From: UBA5336 sp964412785
Lineage (GTDB): Bacteria > Pseudomonadota > Alphaproteobacteria > Caulobacterales > Hyphomonadaceae
NCBI GenBank assembly: GCA_964412785.1
Contig: CAYPQD010000009.1
Span: 1 to 64,000 of the forward strand
Direction of reading: 5' to 3'
Length of the DNA: 64,000 bases
Position numbers and translations under genes: made by a program. Below, piece by piece: positions 16,329-26,660 of this stretch (within the stretch, counting starts at the first letter, position 1; each line of letters opens with the position of its first letter). The notes beneath the pieces were generated by a model that saw nothing but the letters and a program-made list of their open reading frames with translations, was not told where the DNA came from and ran no database searches.

Positions 16329-19300
16329 ATGTTCGGGTTCCGGAACTGGGCGACAGGGGCAATAAGGGCGGGCACGGCCGCACTCATTCTCGGCCTCGTG
16401 GCCGCGTGCAGCGGCAGCAGCGACGATGGGGCGCCGGTTCCCGGGGCCGGCGAGTCCGGCGAGGTGGTGGAACGCTCGCGCACCGACCAGAGAGATGCGG
16501 AACGGCGCGAGCGCCTGCGCCAGCAGGCGGTCGAAGAGGCAGAGGCCGGCTTCACCTATTTCCGCTATCGCATGGATGTCTCCGGCGCGCAGCCCAAGGC
16601 GTGCTTCGTGTTTTCCGATGCCCTCGACACGGAGACGGATTACGACCCCTATATCGAGTTCCGCCCCGCCTTTCGCCCGGCGCTCAGCGTTGCGGGCCGG
16701 GAGCTTTGCGTGAGCGGGCTGTCCTTTGGCGACAATCGTACCGCGATCCTGAAGTCGGGCCTGCCGGCGGCTGACGGGCGGACGCTTGCGCGCGGCGAAG
16801 AGGTGCCGATCGATTTTGCCGACCGGCCGGCCTATGTCGGCTTCCGGGGTTCCGGCGTGATCCTGCCGCGCGAAGACGCCGACGGCCTGCCGCTGGAGAC
16901 CGTCAATGTCGATGAGGTTCGCCTTGCGGTATCCTACATCCCGGACCGGGCGCTCGCCTTCAAGTCGATCACCGAGGGCGAAACCTCCGGGCAGGGCAAT
17001 TACTCCTATCTGTATGGCGATGAGAACCCTGGCGATGTCGCTGAGGAACTCTGGTCGGGCACCATGGCGGTGCAGCGGATCGACAACGCGCCGGTGGTCA
17101 CCGTCTTCCCGCTTCAGGACGTCATCGGCGAGCTTCAGCCGGGCGCGTATTTCGTCGAGGTCACCGATACCGCGCCGCTGTCGCAACGCTCAGGTCCGCC
17201 AGCCTCGGCGCGCCGCTGGATTGTCCTGACCGACCTTGCGCTGACCGCCTATCAAGGCGCCAGCGGGCTCGACGTGACGCTGCGCTCCCTGCGCGACGGG
17301 CAGGAGCTGCCCGAGGCGCGGGTGCAGCTGATTGCCTATAACAATGACGTCCTCGCCGAGGCGCGCACCGATGCGAGCGGCCGGGTCCGCTTCGAGGCGC
17401 CGATCCTCGCCGGGACCGGCAATGGCGCACCCAAGCTCCTGCTTGCCTTTGGCGCCAAGGGAGACACCGCCGTGCTCGACCTGACGCGCGCACCGGTGGA
17501 CCTGTCGGAGATGCAGACCGGCGGCCGGCAGACCCCGGGCCCAGTGGACGCCTATCTCTACACCGATCGCGGCATCTACCGGCCGGGAGAGGCGGTGCAC
17601 CTGACCGCTCTGCTGCGCAATCGTGAGGGTATCGCCGTGCCGGACCGCGCCGGCGAATTGGTGGTCTACCGCCCCAATGGCCTGAAGGCAGAGACAGTGC
17701 GCTTCACCGGCGCGAAGATTGGTGGGCTGAAGCACACGATCGACCTGCCGCGTGACGCCCAGCGCGGGCTGTGGCGGGCCGACATCATGATTGACGGCAT
17801 GGGCCGTGCCGGCGGGCTCTCCTTCTCGGTGGAGGATTTCGTGCCGCAGCGGATTGCCGTGGAGATCACCGGCGACACCGCAACCCCGGTGATGGCAGGC
17901 GAGACCCGCGAGCTCGGCATTGACGCGCGCTTCCTCTATGGGGCGCCGGGTGCCGGCCTGACCGTCAAGACGCAGGCCCGGGTCGAGCCCGATCCTGCGC
18001 CCTTCGAGGCCTTTGGCGGCTTCGATTTCGGCCGCCATGATGCGGTGTTCAACGAACAGATCATCGAAACCGAGGACCGCACCGCCGATGGCGCGGGCAA
18101 GGCGCTGGTCCGCCTGGCACCGGGCCAGCGCGGCGCGGAATCAGACCGCCCGCTGCGCCTCAACACCGTGGTCAGCGTGCTGGAACCGGGCGGGCGCGCG
18201 GTGAGCGAGAGCGCCCGCATCCCCTACCGTCCGCGCGACCTCTATATCGGAACGAAGCCCGGTTTTGACGGGCGCCTCAGCGCCGGACAGCGCGCCGTTT
18301 TCCAGGTTGCTGCCATTAACCCGGCCGGCGAGGCCGTGGCCGCCCCGCTCGAATGGAAGTTGGTCGCGATCGACTATCACTATGACTGGTATCGCGAGGG
18401 CGAGCGCTGGCGCTGGCGGCGCTCGCGGACGGTGACGACCGTCAATGAGGGGGTCGCCGGGGCGCCCGAAGGCGGCACCACCGAGATCGTTGTGGACGGC
18501 CTTGACTGGGGCAATCACGAACTGATCGTCACCGGCCCGGGCGGCGCCATTGCCAGCCGCAGCTTCTGGGTCGGCTGGGGCGGCGAGGTCTCCGGCGAGG
18601 GCGTGGAGGCGCCCGACCGGGTGCAGGTGTCGGTGACCGAGGCGGCGGTCCGTGTCGGCCGCAATGCGGAGATCACGATCGTCCCGCCCTATGATGGCGA
18701 GGCAGAGATCATTGTCGCCACCGACCGGGTGCTCAGCATCGAGACGCGGCCGGTGACCCGCGACGGCACCCGCTTGACCCTGCCGGTGACCGACGCCTGG
18801 GGTGAGGGCGCCTACATTCTTGTCAACGTCTATACCGAGCGCGACCCGGTCCTGGCCGCCAGGCCGCGCCGCGCCGTCGGCGTCGCCTATGCGCCGGTCG
18901 ATCTCGGCGAGCGGACCTTCACGGTCGCGATCGATGCACCGGAGATCGCCCGGCCCGGCCGCGAGCAGATGATCGAGGTGACGCTGGAGGGCGGGCCACG
19001 CGAGCCGGTCTACATGACCCTCGCCGCCATTGATGAGGGCATCCTCCGGCTGACCCGTTTCCCGAGCCCGGACCCGGTGGCGTATTTCTTCGGCAAGAAG
19101 GCCCTTGGTGTCGACCTCCATGACGATTACGGTCGCTTGCTCGACCCCAATCTCGGCCTGCCGGCGGAGGTGCGCACCGGCGGCGACCAGCTTGGCGGAG
19201 AAGGCCTCAGTGTCGTGCCGGTCAAGACGGTGGCCCTGTACGAGGGGCCGATCGATGTTGGCCGGTCTCGCTCGGCCAAGGTCCGGCTCGACCTGCCGGA

Positions 19301-21296
19301 TTTCAATGGCGAGCTACGCCTGATGGCGGTGGTCTGGTCGAGGAATGGTCTTGGCGCGGCGTCGCGGCCGATGGTGGTGCGCGAGCAGGCGCCGAGCGAC
19401 CTCATCCTGCCGCGCTTCCTGGCGCCGGGCGACGCGGCCGTCGTGACGGCCAGCATAGACAATGTCGAGATGCCGCAGGGTGAATTCGAGGCGGTGCTGA
19501 CCGCTGACGGGTCGGTCGGTGTGTCTGCCGGCGAGGTCAGCCGCGCCTTGCCACAGGGCCAGCGCGCCGACATCCCGATCCGTATCGAGGCGAGCGAGAC
19601 CGGCATTTCCCGCCTGCGTCTGACCGTCGACGGGCCGGACAATTTCGTCGCTGACAAGCAATACCTGATCGAGACCCGCTCGCCCTTCCTGCCGGTCACA
19701 GAGGTATCGAGCGCGCAGATGGCGCCGGGCCAGAGCCATGCGCTATCCCCGGACCTGCTCGACGGCCTTGTGCCGGGGACGGCGCAGGTGACGGTGAGCT
19801 TTGCCGCCCTGCCTGTGGATGCGACCGCGCTCTACACCTCGCTGGCGCGCTATCCCTATGGCTGCACCGAGCAGACAGTCAGCCGGGCCCTGCCGCTGCT
19901 CTATTCCGACGACCTCGTCGCCATGGGTGCTGATGGCACGCTCGGCGAGAGCCGCCAGGAGGTGCAGATGGCGGTGACCCGCATACTCAACCGGCAGAGC
20001 GCCGATGGCGCCTTCGGCCTGTGGCGCGAGGGCGACCGCAATGCCTCGCCCTGGCTTGGCGCCTACACCACCGACTTCCTGGTGCGGGCGAAGGCGAACG
20101 GCCATGCGGTGCCCGATGAGGCACTGGAGCGGGCCTATGGGGCGCTCGCCCAGGTCGCCAGCGGCGATGCCTGGCGGGTCTATGGCTATGACACCGATGT
20201 CTGGCCGAGCCGTTGGCATGACGACACCGAGGCGAAGCTGATGCAGCGCTCTGCGCCCCATGCCCTCTACGTGCTGGCGAAGGCCGGCCGGGCAGACCTG
20301 TCGCGCCTTCGCTACCTGCATGACCGCGAGCTTGGCCAGATTGCGAGCCCCCTGGCACGCGCGCACCTCGGTGCGGCGCTTGCCCTGATGGGCGACCAGG
20401 CCCGCGCGATCAGCGCATTCGAGGCGGCCATCGAGGCACTCGGCTACCAGAATTCCGGTGACTATTACCAAACGCCCCTGCGCGACACCGCCGGAGTTCT
20501 GGCGCTGGCCGCCGAGGTGGAATTGCCGCAGATGACGGCAGCGCTTGCCGACCAGCTTGGCCGCGATGTGCCCGATCCGACAGAGCTCTCCACCCAGGAG
20601 AAGGCGTTCCTGCTGGCGGCCGTCGGCACGCTGTCGGGCGGTGACGCGCAGAGCTATGGCATGGCGGTCACCGGCCTCGGCCGCGGCAATGACAATGACC
20701 GCCGCTATTTCCTCAGCGCCGGACAGGTCACCCCCGAAGTGACGTTCACCAACACCGGCAGCCAGCCGGTCTTCCGCAGCGTCATGGTCACCGGCGCGCC
20801 GAGCAGCGCACCGCCGCCGGCCAGTTCCAGGCTGGGAGCCCGCAAGCGTTTGGCGGCGCTTGACGGCAGCCGCGTCGACCCCGGCCGGCTGACCCAGGGT
20901 GACCAGATCATCGTGGTGCTGACCCTGGAACCGGACGAGCGGCGGACCAACCCGCTGATCGTGGCCGACCTGCTGCCGGCGGGCCTGGAGATCGAGACGA
21001 TCCTGACGCCGGCCGATGGCCGCCGAGACAATGCCGACAGCGGCGCCTTCGCGTGGATCGGCCCAATCGCCGCGACGAAGACGGCGGAGGCCCGCGACGA
21101 CCGGTTTGTCGCCGCCATCGATGTCCGCGATGAGGTGCGCACCCTGGCCTATGTCGCGCGCGCGGTTACGCCGGGAGAGTTCGTGATGCCGGGCGTGGTC
21201 GCGGAGGACATGTACCGCCCGGACGTGTTCGCGCGCACCGAGGTTCAGCGGGTGGTCATCGCCCCGGCCGATGGGGGCGCCGGCGGGACGCCATGA
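16329..21296 (+). CDS. Bacterial alpha-2-macroglobulin lipoprotein (YfhM/MagD-like)
   Basis: 1655-residue periplasmic lipoprotein predicted to trap invading proteases. Lipobox LVAAC lies near residue 23. A string of macroglobulin beta domains follows, with the bait region in the middle. The thioester motif is PYGCTEQ, with Cys at residue 1179 and Gln at 1182, then the alpha/alpha thioester domain (about 1170-1450) and a C-terminal receptor-like domain. ATG 16329 is chosen because GGGAG precedes it and the signal peptide follows; GTG 16311 would add six residues. The stop overlaps the pbpC start (ATGA), the classic A2M-PBP1C pair. Confidence 0.93.
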   Translation: MFGFRNWATGAIRAGTAALILGLVAACSGSSDDGAPVPGAGESGEVVERSRTDQRDAERRERLRQQAVEEAEAGFTYFRYRMDVSGAQPKACFVFSDALDTETDYDPYIEFRPAFRPALSVAGRELCVSGLSFGDNRTAILKSGLPAADGRTLARGEEVPIDFADRPAYVGFRGSGVILPREDADGLPLETVNVDEVRLAVSYIPDRALAFKSITEGETSGQGNYSYLYGDENPGDVAEELWSGTMAVQRIDNAPVVTVFPLQDVIGELQPGAYFVEVTDTAPLSQRSGPPASARRWIVLTDLALTAYQGASGLDVTLRSLRDGQELPEARVQLIAYNNDVLAEARTDASGRVRFEAPILAGTGNGAPKLLLAFGAKGDTAVLDLTRAPVDLSEMQTGGRQTPGPVDAYLYTDRGIYRPGEAVHLTALLRNREGIAVPDRAGELVVYRPNGLKAETVRFTGAKIGGLKHTIDLPRDAQRGLWRADIMIDGMGRAGGLSFSVEDFVPQRIAVEITGDTATPVMAGETRELGIDARFLYGAPGAGLTVKTQARVEPDPAPFEAFGGFDFGRHDAVFNEQIIETEDRTADGAGKALVRLAPGQRGAESDRPLRLNTVVSVLEPGGRAVSESARIPYRPRDLYIGTKPGFDGRLSAGQRAVFQVAAINPAGEAVAAPLEWKLVAIDYHYDWYREGERWRWRRSRTVTTVNEGVAGAPEGGTTEIVVDGLDWGNHELIVTGPGGAIASRSFWVGWGGEVSGEGVEAPDRVQVSVTEAAVRVGRNAEITIVPPYDGEAEIIVATDRVLSIETRPVTRDGTRLTLPVTDAWGEGAYILVNVYTERDPVLAARPRRAVGVAYAPVDLGERTFTVAIDAPEIARPGREQMIEVTLEGGPREPVYMTLAAIDEGILRLTRFPSPDPVAYFFGKKALGVDLHDDYGRLLDPNLGLPAEVRTGGDQLGGEGLSVVPVKTVALYEGPIDVGRSRSAKVRLDLPDFNGELRLMAVVWSRNGLGAASRPMVVREQAPSDLILPRFLAPGDAAVVTASIDNVEMPQGEFEAVLTADGSVGVSAGEVSRALPQGQRADIPIRIEASETGISRLRLTVDGPDNFVADKQYLIETRSPFLPVTEVSSAQMAPGQSHALSPDLLDGLVPGTAQVTVSFAALPVDATALYTSLARYPYGCTEQTVSRALPLLYSDDLVAMGADGTLGESRQEVQMAVTRILNRQSADGAFGLWREGDRNASPWLGAYTTDFLVRAKANGHAVPDEALERAYGALAQVASGDAWRVYGYDTDVWPSRWHDDTEAKLMQRSAPHALYVLAKAGRADLSRLRYLHDRELGQIASPLARAHLGAALALMGDQARAISAFEAAIEALGYQNSGDYYQTPLRDTAGVLALAAEVELPQMTAALADQLGRDVPDPTELSTQEKAFLLAAVGTLSGGDAQSYGMAVTGLGRGNDNDRRYFLSAGQVTPEVTFTNTGSQPVFRSVMVTGAPSSAPPPASSRLGARKRLAALDGSRVDPGRLTQGDQIIVVLTLEPDERRTNPLIVADLLPAGLEIETILTPADGRRDNADSGAFAWIGPIAATKTAEARDDRFVAAIDVRDEVRTLAYVARAVTPGEFVMPGVVAEDMYRPDVFARTEVQRVVIAPADGGAGGTP

Positions 21297-23368
21297 CCGG
21301 GCGCTGGCGCAGGCGGTCGAGGCGGGCCGCAGCGAGCCTGGTCGCGGCACTGGGACTCCTCGTCGTGCTGGACCTGCTGTTGCCGCCGCCGCTGCACCGG
21401 GCCGCCACCCTTTCGCAATGGGTCACAGACCGCGACGGACGGCCGCTGCGGGCCTTCCCGACGCCGCAGGGGCGCTGGCGTTTCCCGGCCGATATCGAGC
21501 GAATTGACCCGGTCTTCCTGGAGGCGCTGATCGCGGTGGAGGATCGCCGGTTCCATCGCCACCCGGGCGTCGACCCGGTCGGCCTGTTCCGCGCGGCGGT
21601 GACCTCGGCCCGGGCCGGGCGCATCGTCTCTGGTGGCTCCACCATCACCATGCAGACCGCCCGCCTGCTGGAGCCGCGCAAACGCACCCTCGGCGCCAAG
21701 CTTATCGAGATCATCCGGGCGCTGCAGATCGAGCGGCGCCTCAGCAAGCGCGAGATCCTGGAACTCTATCTGACGCTGGCGCCCTATGGTGGAAACCTTG
21801 AAGGCGTGCGCGCGGCGAGCTGGGCGTATTTTGGACGCGAGCCGGACCGCCTCTCCGATGACCAGATCGCGCTGTTGATCGCCCTGCCGCAGGCGCCGGA
21901 AAGCCGCCGGCCGGACCGGCGCATCCTCGGCGCGGCGGCCGGACGCGCGGCGATCCTTGAGAAGTTGGTGCGCATCGGCGCGCTCAGCGCGGGACGTGCC
22001 GCCGAGGCCGATGGCGCGCCCCTGCCCCTGCAGCGCAACGCATTCCCCGCGCGCGCCTGGCATGCCAGCGCGGCGGCGCGCGAGGGCGCCGGGCCGGGCG
22101 ATATCCGCACCAGCCTCGACGCGCGCCTGCAGGCGGAACTGGAGTCGCTGCTGGCTGCGCGGGCGGCGGAGGCGGGCCCGGCGGTGCAGATGGCCGCGCT
22201 TGTCGTCGACATCCCGAGCCGGGGCGTCAGGGCGGCTGTCGGCTCGGCGGGGCGGGAGCGGCCGGGCGGCTGGCTGGACCTCACCGCGCAGGCCCGCTCG
22301 CCGGGCTCGACGCTGAAGCCATTCATCTATGCCATGGCATTCGACGACGGCCTGGCCACGCCGGCGACGCGGATCAGCGACCTGCCCAAGCGGTTCGACG
22401 CCTACCAACCGGAAAACTTCGACCGCAGTTTCCGCGGCGAGGTGCGCATTTCCGAGGCCCTGCAGCATTCTCTGAACGTGCCGGCCGTGCTGGCGCTGGC
22501 CGAGGTCGGGCCGGAGCGCTTTGCAGCCGAACTGACCCTCGCCGGGACGCCGCCGCGCATTACCGGCTCGGCGCTACGCGATCCGGGCCTGGCTCTGGCG
22601 CTCGGCGGGGCGGGGATGACGGCGCAGGAACTTGCCGTGCTCTACGCCGCGCTTGGCGATGGCGGGCGGGCAAAGCCGCTGGCCTGGCGGGCGGCGGAGG
22701 AGGTGCAAGGCGCGGGCTCGCCGGGCCACCGCCTGCTCGCGCCGGCGAGCGCGGATACCGTGCTCGCCATTCTCAGGAACACGCCGACGCCGACGGGCCG
22801 GATGCCGGGACGCCTGACCGCAGCGGCGCCGCAGGTCGCCTTCAAGACCGGCACGTCCTATGGCTTCCGCGATGCCTGGGCGGCCGGTGTCGCCGGCGAC
22901 CTCGCTCTCATTGTCTGGGTCGGGCGCGCTGACGGGGCGCCGCGACCCGGCGAGACCGGTCGCTCGTCGGCGCTGCCGATCCTGTTCGAACTCGCCGACA
23001 GGGCGCAGCGCCATCTCGTTATTGCCGACCCCGGCGCCGCGCGCATTGCATCCCGGCCGGAGCGGATGGCGCGCGGGCCGCTGATGCGCTTCGAGGACGA
23101 GGCGGCGCCGCCGGCAATCCTGTTTCCGCCGGCCGGGGCGGAACTTTGGGCCGGCATGGTGGACGGGCGCGCGCCGCGGGCCTTTGTCCTGTCGGGTCGG
23201 GGCGAGGGGCCGCTCGACTGGTATGTGGATGGCACGCCCGTGGCGCGCGATGCGGCCGGTGCGCCGGTCTGGTCGCCGGACCGGGCCGGCTTCTATGCGG
23301 TGACCGCTGTTGACCGGGCCGGCCGGCAGGCACGGGTGAGGGTGCGCGTGATCGGCGCTCCGGCCTGA
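21293..23368 (+). CDS. pbpC: Penicillin-binding protein 1C (transglycosylase/transpeptidase)
   Basis: 691-residue class A PBP anchored by an N-terminal helix (LVAALGLLVVLDLLLPP). The GT51 transglycosylase has IAVEDRRFHRHPG (catalytic Glu) and GGSTITMQTARLL. The transpeptidase has SPGSTLKPF (S-x-x-K), SLN in HSLNVP and KTG in FKTGTSYG. A C-terminal BiPBP_C-like beta domain ends the protein. It overlaps the A2M gene by four bases, so the two are translated together; the proposed job is repair of wall damage where A2M has caught proteases. Confidence 0.94.
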   Translation: MTGRWRRRSRRAAASLVAALGLLVVLDLLLPPPLHRAATLSQWVTDRDGRPLRAFPTPQGRWRFPADIERIDPVFLEALIAVEDRRFHRHPGVDPVGLFRAAVTSARAGRIVSGGSTITMQTARLLEPRKRTLGAKLIEIIRALQIERRLSKREILELYLTLAPYGGNLEGVRAASWAYFGREPDRLSDDQIALLIALPQAPESRRPDRRILGAAAGRAAILEKLVRIGALSAGRAAEADGAPLPLQRNAFPARAWHASAAAREGAGPGDIRTSLDARLQAELESLLAARAAEAGPAVQMAALVVDIPSRGVRAAVGSAGRERPGGWLDLTAQARSPGSTLKPFIYAMAFDDGLATPATRISDLPKRFDAYQPENFDRSFRGEVRISEALQHSLNVPAVLALAEVGPERFAAELTLAGTPPRITGSALRDPGLALALGGAGMTAQELAVLYAALGDGGRAKPLAWRAAEEVQGAGSPGHRLLAPASADTVLAILRNTPTPTGRMPGRLTAAAPQVAFKTGTSYGFRDAWAAGVAGDLALIVWVGRADGAPRPGETGRSSALPILFELADRAQRHLVIADPGAARIASRPERMARGPLMRFEDEAAPPAILFPPAGAELWAGMVDGRAPRAFVLSGRGEGPLDWYVDGTPVARDAAGAPVWSPDRAGFYAVTAVDRAGRQARVRVRVIGAPA

Positions 23369-23419
23369 GCGCGCCGGACCTGCGTCTCTGCCTGTTCGAC
23401 CCGGCCATTCACCTGATCC

Positions 23420-23431
23420 ACACAATTGTGT
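23420..23431. promoter_or_regulatory. Perfect 12-bp palindrome upstream of msrA
   Basis: ACACAATTGTGT is self-complementary, AT-rich for this region, and lies 107 bases before the msrA start in the gap after pbpC. It could be a transcription-factor site. A second dyad, GTTGC-3-GCAAC, lies at 23499-23511. Neither matches a motif I can name. Confidence 0.3.
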
Positions 23432-23537
23432 CATCTACTGAGGATTGGCCTTCCCTCCGTGCCCGACCGCCCGCACATACGCACCTCCGACGCGTCCTGT
23501 TGCGGCGCAACGCGAAGACCTTGAGGATCTGCTTGTG

Positions 23538-24179
23538 ATGCGCCTGACTTCCAACACGCTTGTCGCCGCCTTCGCCGGCCTCGCCGCGGCGACTTTCTCC
23601 TTTGTCTCTGTCGCCGGCGCGCAGGATGCGCCGATGGAGATCGCGACGCTGCAATCTGCCGAGACGGCGGTGTTTGCCGGCGGCTGTTTCTGGTGCGTGG
23701 AGGCGGACTTCGACAAGGTCGATGGCGTCGTCGATACCTTGTCTGGCTACACCGGAGGGATCAGCGACAAGCCGACCTACCGCACCCACAAGCTCGGCGG
23801 CCATTTGGAAGCGGTGAAGGTGACCTATGACCCGGCGATCGTCAGCTATGACGCGCTGGTCTCCCATTTCTTCCGCCATGTGGATCCGACGGATGCCGGC
23901 GGGCAGTTCTGCGACCGTGGCAAGAGCTATGCGACGGCGATCTTCGTCGATGACGCAGACCAGCGCGCGACGGCCGAGGCGATCAAGGCAGGGATCGAAC
24001 AGTCCGGCGTCCTGCCGGGGGCGGTGGTCACGCCGGTAGAGGACCTGACCACCTTCTGGCCGGCGGAGGGCTTTCACCAGGACTATTACCTGGAAAACCC
24101 GATCCAGTACCGGTTCTACAGGAAGAATTGCGGCCGAGACCAGCGCATCGAACGGATCTGGAGCGGCGCCGACAGCTGA
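23538..24179 (+). CDS. msrA: Peptide-methionine (S)-S-oxide reductase MsrA, exported form
   Basis: Reduces S-methionine sulfoxide in oxidised proteins. The active site is GGCFWC with nucleophilic Cys50, followed by GYTGG, the substrate-pocket FWPAEGFHQDYY, and RKNCG near the end with a possible resolving Cys. From ATG 23538 the protein has a signal peptide (VAAFAGLAAATFSFVSVAGA, cleaved before QD), so it should work in the periplasm. Length is 213. It lies downstream of the A2M-PBP1C envelope-defence pair but is preceded by its own 169-base gap. Confidence 0.92.
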   Translation: MRLTSNTLVAAFAGLAAATFSFVSVAGAQDAPMEIATLQSAETAVFAGGCFWCVEADFDKVDGVVDTLSGYTGGISDKPTYRTHKLGGHLEAVKVTYDPAIVSYDALVSHFFRHVDPTDAGGQFCDRGKSYATAIFVDDADQRATAEAIKAGIEQSGVLPGAVVTPVEDLTTFWPAEGFHQDYYLENPIQYRFYRKNCGRDQRIERIWSGADS

Positions 24180-24189
24180 CGCCTCGCCA

Positions 24190-25917
24190 TCACGGGCAGG
24201 GCGGGTTGACACGCTCGCTCTGGCCTTCGAACCGCTTCTCCCACGCCTGGTCGCGCTCCATCGGGGCATGGCCGGAGGCCCGATAGAGTTCCAGTCGCCG
24301 CAGGATCGGGCAGCCATTGGCGCGCTCGCCAAGCACGATCTCGATCGTCCCGACATGCCTGAAGGTGGCGAAATCGGCGCGAATGCGCGGGCGCAGGCCC
24401 GGCCTCAGGCTTGCGACCAGGACGGCATCGTCGATCTCGCCGGTCAGGACGGCGCGTTCTGAAAAGCTCTTGATCCCGGCATTGCGGCGCCAGGCGATCA
24501 GCGGCACGTCGAGCCGGTTGCGGCCGTAATAGTCGATCCCGTGCCAGACTTCGCGCTCGTCGACGAGCACTGCGCTCGCGTCCATGTCGATGGCAGCGCG
24601 GGTGATCGCAGCGGCGGTCTCGTCCCAGCCGCGCGTGCGCTTCAGCGCATTGTCGAGGCCGAGGCTGCGGGTCAGCGTCGCCGGGCCGATGACCAGGATG
24701 GCAAGCACCATGGCGAGGGCGAAGTGGAAGGCGAAGCTCAGCCAGAGCAGTCCCACCGGCCGGCCGCGGAAGCCCCAGCCGAAGCTGAGAATGGCAAGCC
24801 CGAAGCCGGCACCGAGCAGGATGCGGAACAGCAGCGACACATCGGGGATAAGCAGGATCGCGATCAGCGTGAGCGCGGCGATCGCCGGCCACAGCCATGC
24901 GATCGCCCGGCCACGGTCCAGCCAGGCGGCGACCAGGATCATCGCCGCCGGATAGGCCGTCGCGGCCCAGTTGGCATGGGCGCGCGAGACCACCGCCTGC
25001 ACCGCGATGAGGACCAGCACGGGCAGGATGAAACAGATTAGCCAGCGGGCTCTCGGCGCCTCGTGTCCGCTAGCCCGGCGCAGGAAGGTCAGCAGGCCCA
25101 ACAGCAGGGTGACAACCACCACCGGGCCGGCCACGGCCATCTGGTCGACAAGGAATTTCGCGAGGTTTTCCGGGTTGAACAGCGGGCCTGACAGATTGGC
25201 ATTGTCGACCGTGTGTCCGACGGTTGCAAAGTCATTGGCGGCGTTCCAGGCAAGGTGCGGCGCGATGATGAGGGCCGCGAGCAGGCCGGCGAGCGCGCCA
25301 CGGCCCGACAGCAGGGCGCGGCGCATGGGCGGGTCAATCAGCGCGGTCAGGGCAAGGCCGATGAGGAAATAGAGCCCGGCATACTTGGCGAGCAGGCCAA
25401 AGCCGATGGCCAGGCCGAGCCCGGCAGCGCCGAGCCATCCGGCCCGCCCCTCGCGCAGGCGCCAGGCGAGCCACAGGGCAAGGCACCAGATCGGCAGCAG
25501 CACCCCGTCGGTGGAAATCAGTCCCGAGGACAGAATGATGCCCGGCATCAGCGCATAGCCGACCGCGGCGAGGAAGCCGGTGCGCGGGCTGAACATGTCC
25601 CTTCCGGCGAGGTAAAGGAAGGCGGCGCCGGCGGTGTGCAGCAAGGGCGCCGGCAGGCGGATCGCCCACTCGGCATGGCCAAACAGGCTGGTGGAGGCGG
25701 CAATCACCCAGGCAATCAGCGGTGGCTTGGAATAGTAGCCCCAGGCCAATTCGCGGCTCCAGCGCCAGTACTGGGCCTCGTCGGCATACAGGTCGGCGCG
25801 GCTGAGCAGTATGCTGGCCAGCCGCAGCGCGAGCAAGACGAGCAGGACGATGAGGGTTGCCCATCCCCAGCGCGCTTCGCCGGTTCCTGCGGCCTGTCGA
25901 TGGAAACTGGTACGCAC
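24190..25917 (-). CDS. Integral membrane glycosyltransferase, GT39/ArnT-like
   Basis: 575 residues with about 10-12 membrane helices. The first periplasmic loop carries DLYADEAQYWRWSREL, matching the catalytic acidic motif of polyprenyl-phosphate-dependent sugar transferases (PMT/ArnT superfamily), followed by GYYSKPPLIAWVI. The C-terminal part after the last helix is a soluble domain. It should move a sugar from a lipid carrier onto an envelope acceptor; donor and acceptor are unknown. Starts at GTG 25917. Divergent from speD. A second GT39-like gene lies at 39519. Confidence 0.85.
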   Translation of the reverse strand: MRTSFHRQAAGTGEARWGWATLIVLLVLLALRLASILLSRADLYADEAQYWRWSRELAWGYYSKPPLIAWVIAASTSLFGHAEWAIRLPAPLLHTAGAAFLYLAGRDMFSPRTGFLAAVGYALMPGIILSSGLISTDGVLLPIWCLALWLAWRLREGRAGWLGAAGLGLAIGFGLLAKYAGLYFLIGLALTALIDPPMRRALLSGRGALAGLLAALIIAPHLAWNAANDFATVGHTVDNANLSGPLFNPENLAKFLVDQMAVAGPVVVVTLLLGLLTFLRRASGHEAPRARWLICFILPVLVLIAVQAVVSRAHANWAATAYPAAMILVAAWLDRGRAIAWLWPAIAALTLIAILLIPDVSLLFRILLGAGFGLAILSFGWGFRGRPVGLLWLSFAFHFALAMVLAILVIGPATLTRSLGLDNALKRTRGWDETAAAITRAAIDMDASAVLVDEREVWHGIDYYGRNRLDVPLIAWRRNAGIKSFSERAVLTGEIDDAVLVASLRPGLRPRIRADFATFRHVGTIEIVLGERANGCPILRRLELYRASGHAPMERDQAWEKRFEGQSERVNPPCP

Positions 25918-26009
25918 CCCTTGAATCCTGCCTTCAAATGCGGTTTTTCCGCGGTTTCAGCCGACGATCCGGGCCCGAGCGCCCGCACCTGACGACAGGG
26001 AGAGAGGGC

Positions 26010-26468
26010 ATGGACGCGCACGCCCCGGGCCGGACCGCTCTGGCGGAGACCGACACCACAGACACCGAGACCACGCAAGGCAAAGGCGAGGAGCGGCTGG
26101 ATTTTTTCGTCAGGCGCGATGGCGTCGAGTTTGCCGGGTCGCACCTCATCATCGATCTGATCGGCGCAGAGGGCCTTGACAATCCCGGCCCCATCGAGGC
26201 GGCGCTGGTGCGCGCTGCGCGGGCTGCGGGTGCCACCGTGCTGAGCACGGACTTCCATGTGTTCTCGCCCAATGACGGCGTCTCCGGCGTCGTTATCCTT
26301 GCCGAAAGCCACATCTCCATTCACACATGGCCAGAGCGCGACTTTGCCGCCGTGGATATCTTCATGTGTGGCGACTGCGAGCCGATGAAGGCGCTGCCGG
26401 TGCTGAAGGCGGCGTTCCGCCCGGCGCATGTCACCCTGCACGAGATACGCCGCGGCCTGACCGTTTGA
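26010..26468 (+). CDS. speD: S-adenosylmethionine decarboxylase proenzyme
   Basis: Makes the aminopropyl donor for spermidine. The self-cleavage site is ESHISIHTWPE, giving an N-terminal pyruvoyl group at S100 after cutting the E99-S100 bond. The downstream FMCGDCEP carries the conserved catalytic Cys. 152 residues, with a Thr/Glu-rich N-terminal extension of about 30 residues compared with the compact class 1B enzyme. ATG 26010 follows a GGGAGAGAGGG purine run. The aguA-aguB putrescine genes are 3.5 kb away; speE is not in the window. Confidence 0.95.
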   Translation: MDAHAPGRTALAETDTTDTETTQGKGEERLDFFVRRDGVEFAGSHLIIDLIGAEGLDNPGPIEAALVRAARAAGATVLSTDFHVFSPNDGVSGVVILAESHISIHTWPERDFAAVDIFMCGDCEPMKALPVLKAAFRPAHVTLHEIRRGLTV

Positions 26469-26660
26469 ACCAGCGCCAGATGCCGGGATCGGGGGCGGGG
26501 GTGTCCGGCGCGCGAGTGTGTTCCTGGCGCAACACGGTCCCGGGCTGACACAAAAAGTTTACAAGAGTGAAACGCTTCTGTCGCGCGCCACCACTAAGCG
26601 CCATGTTTGAGCGTCGGGATTCTGTGTTCCGGCGCCTCGAAACAATGCGAGGGGTTTCTT

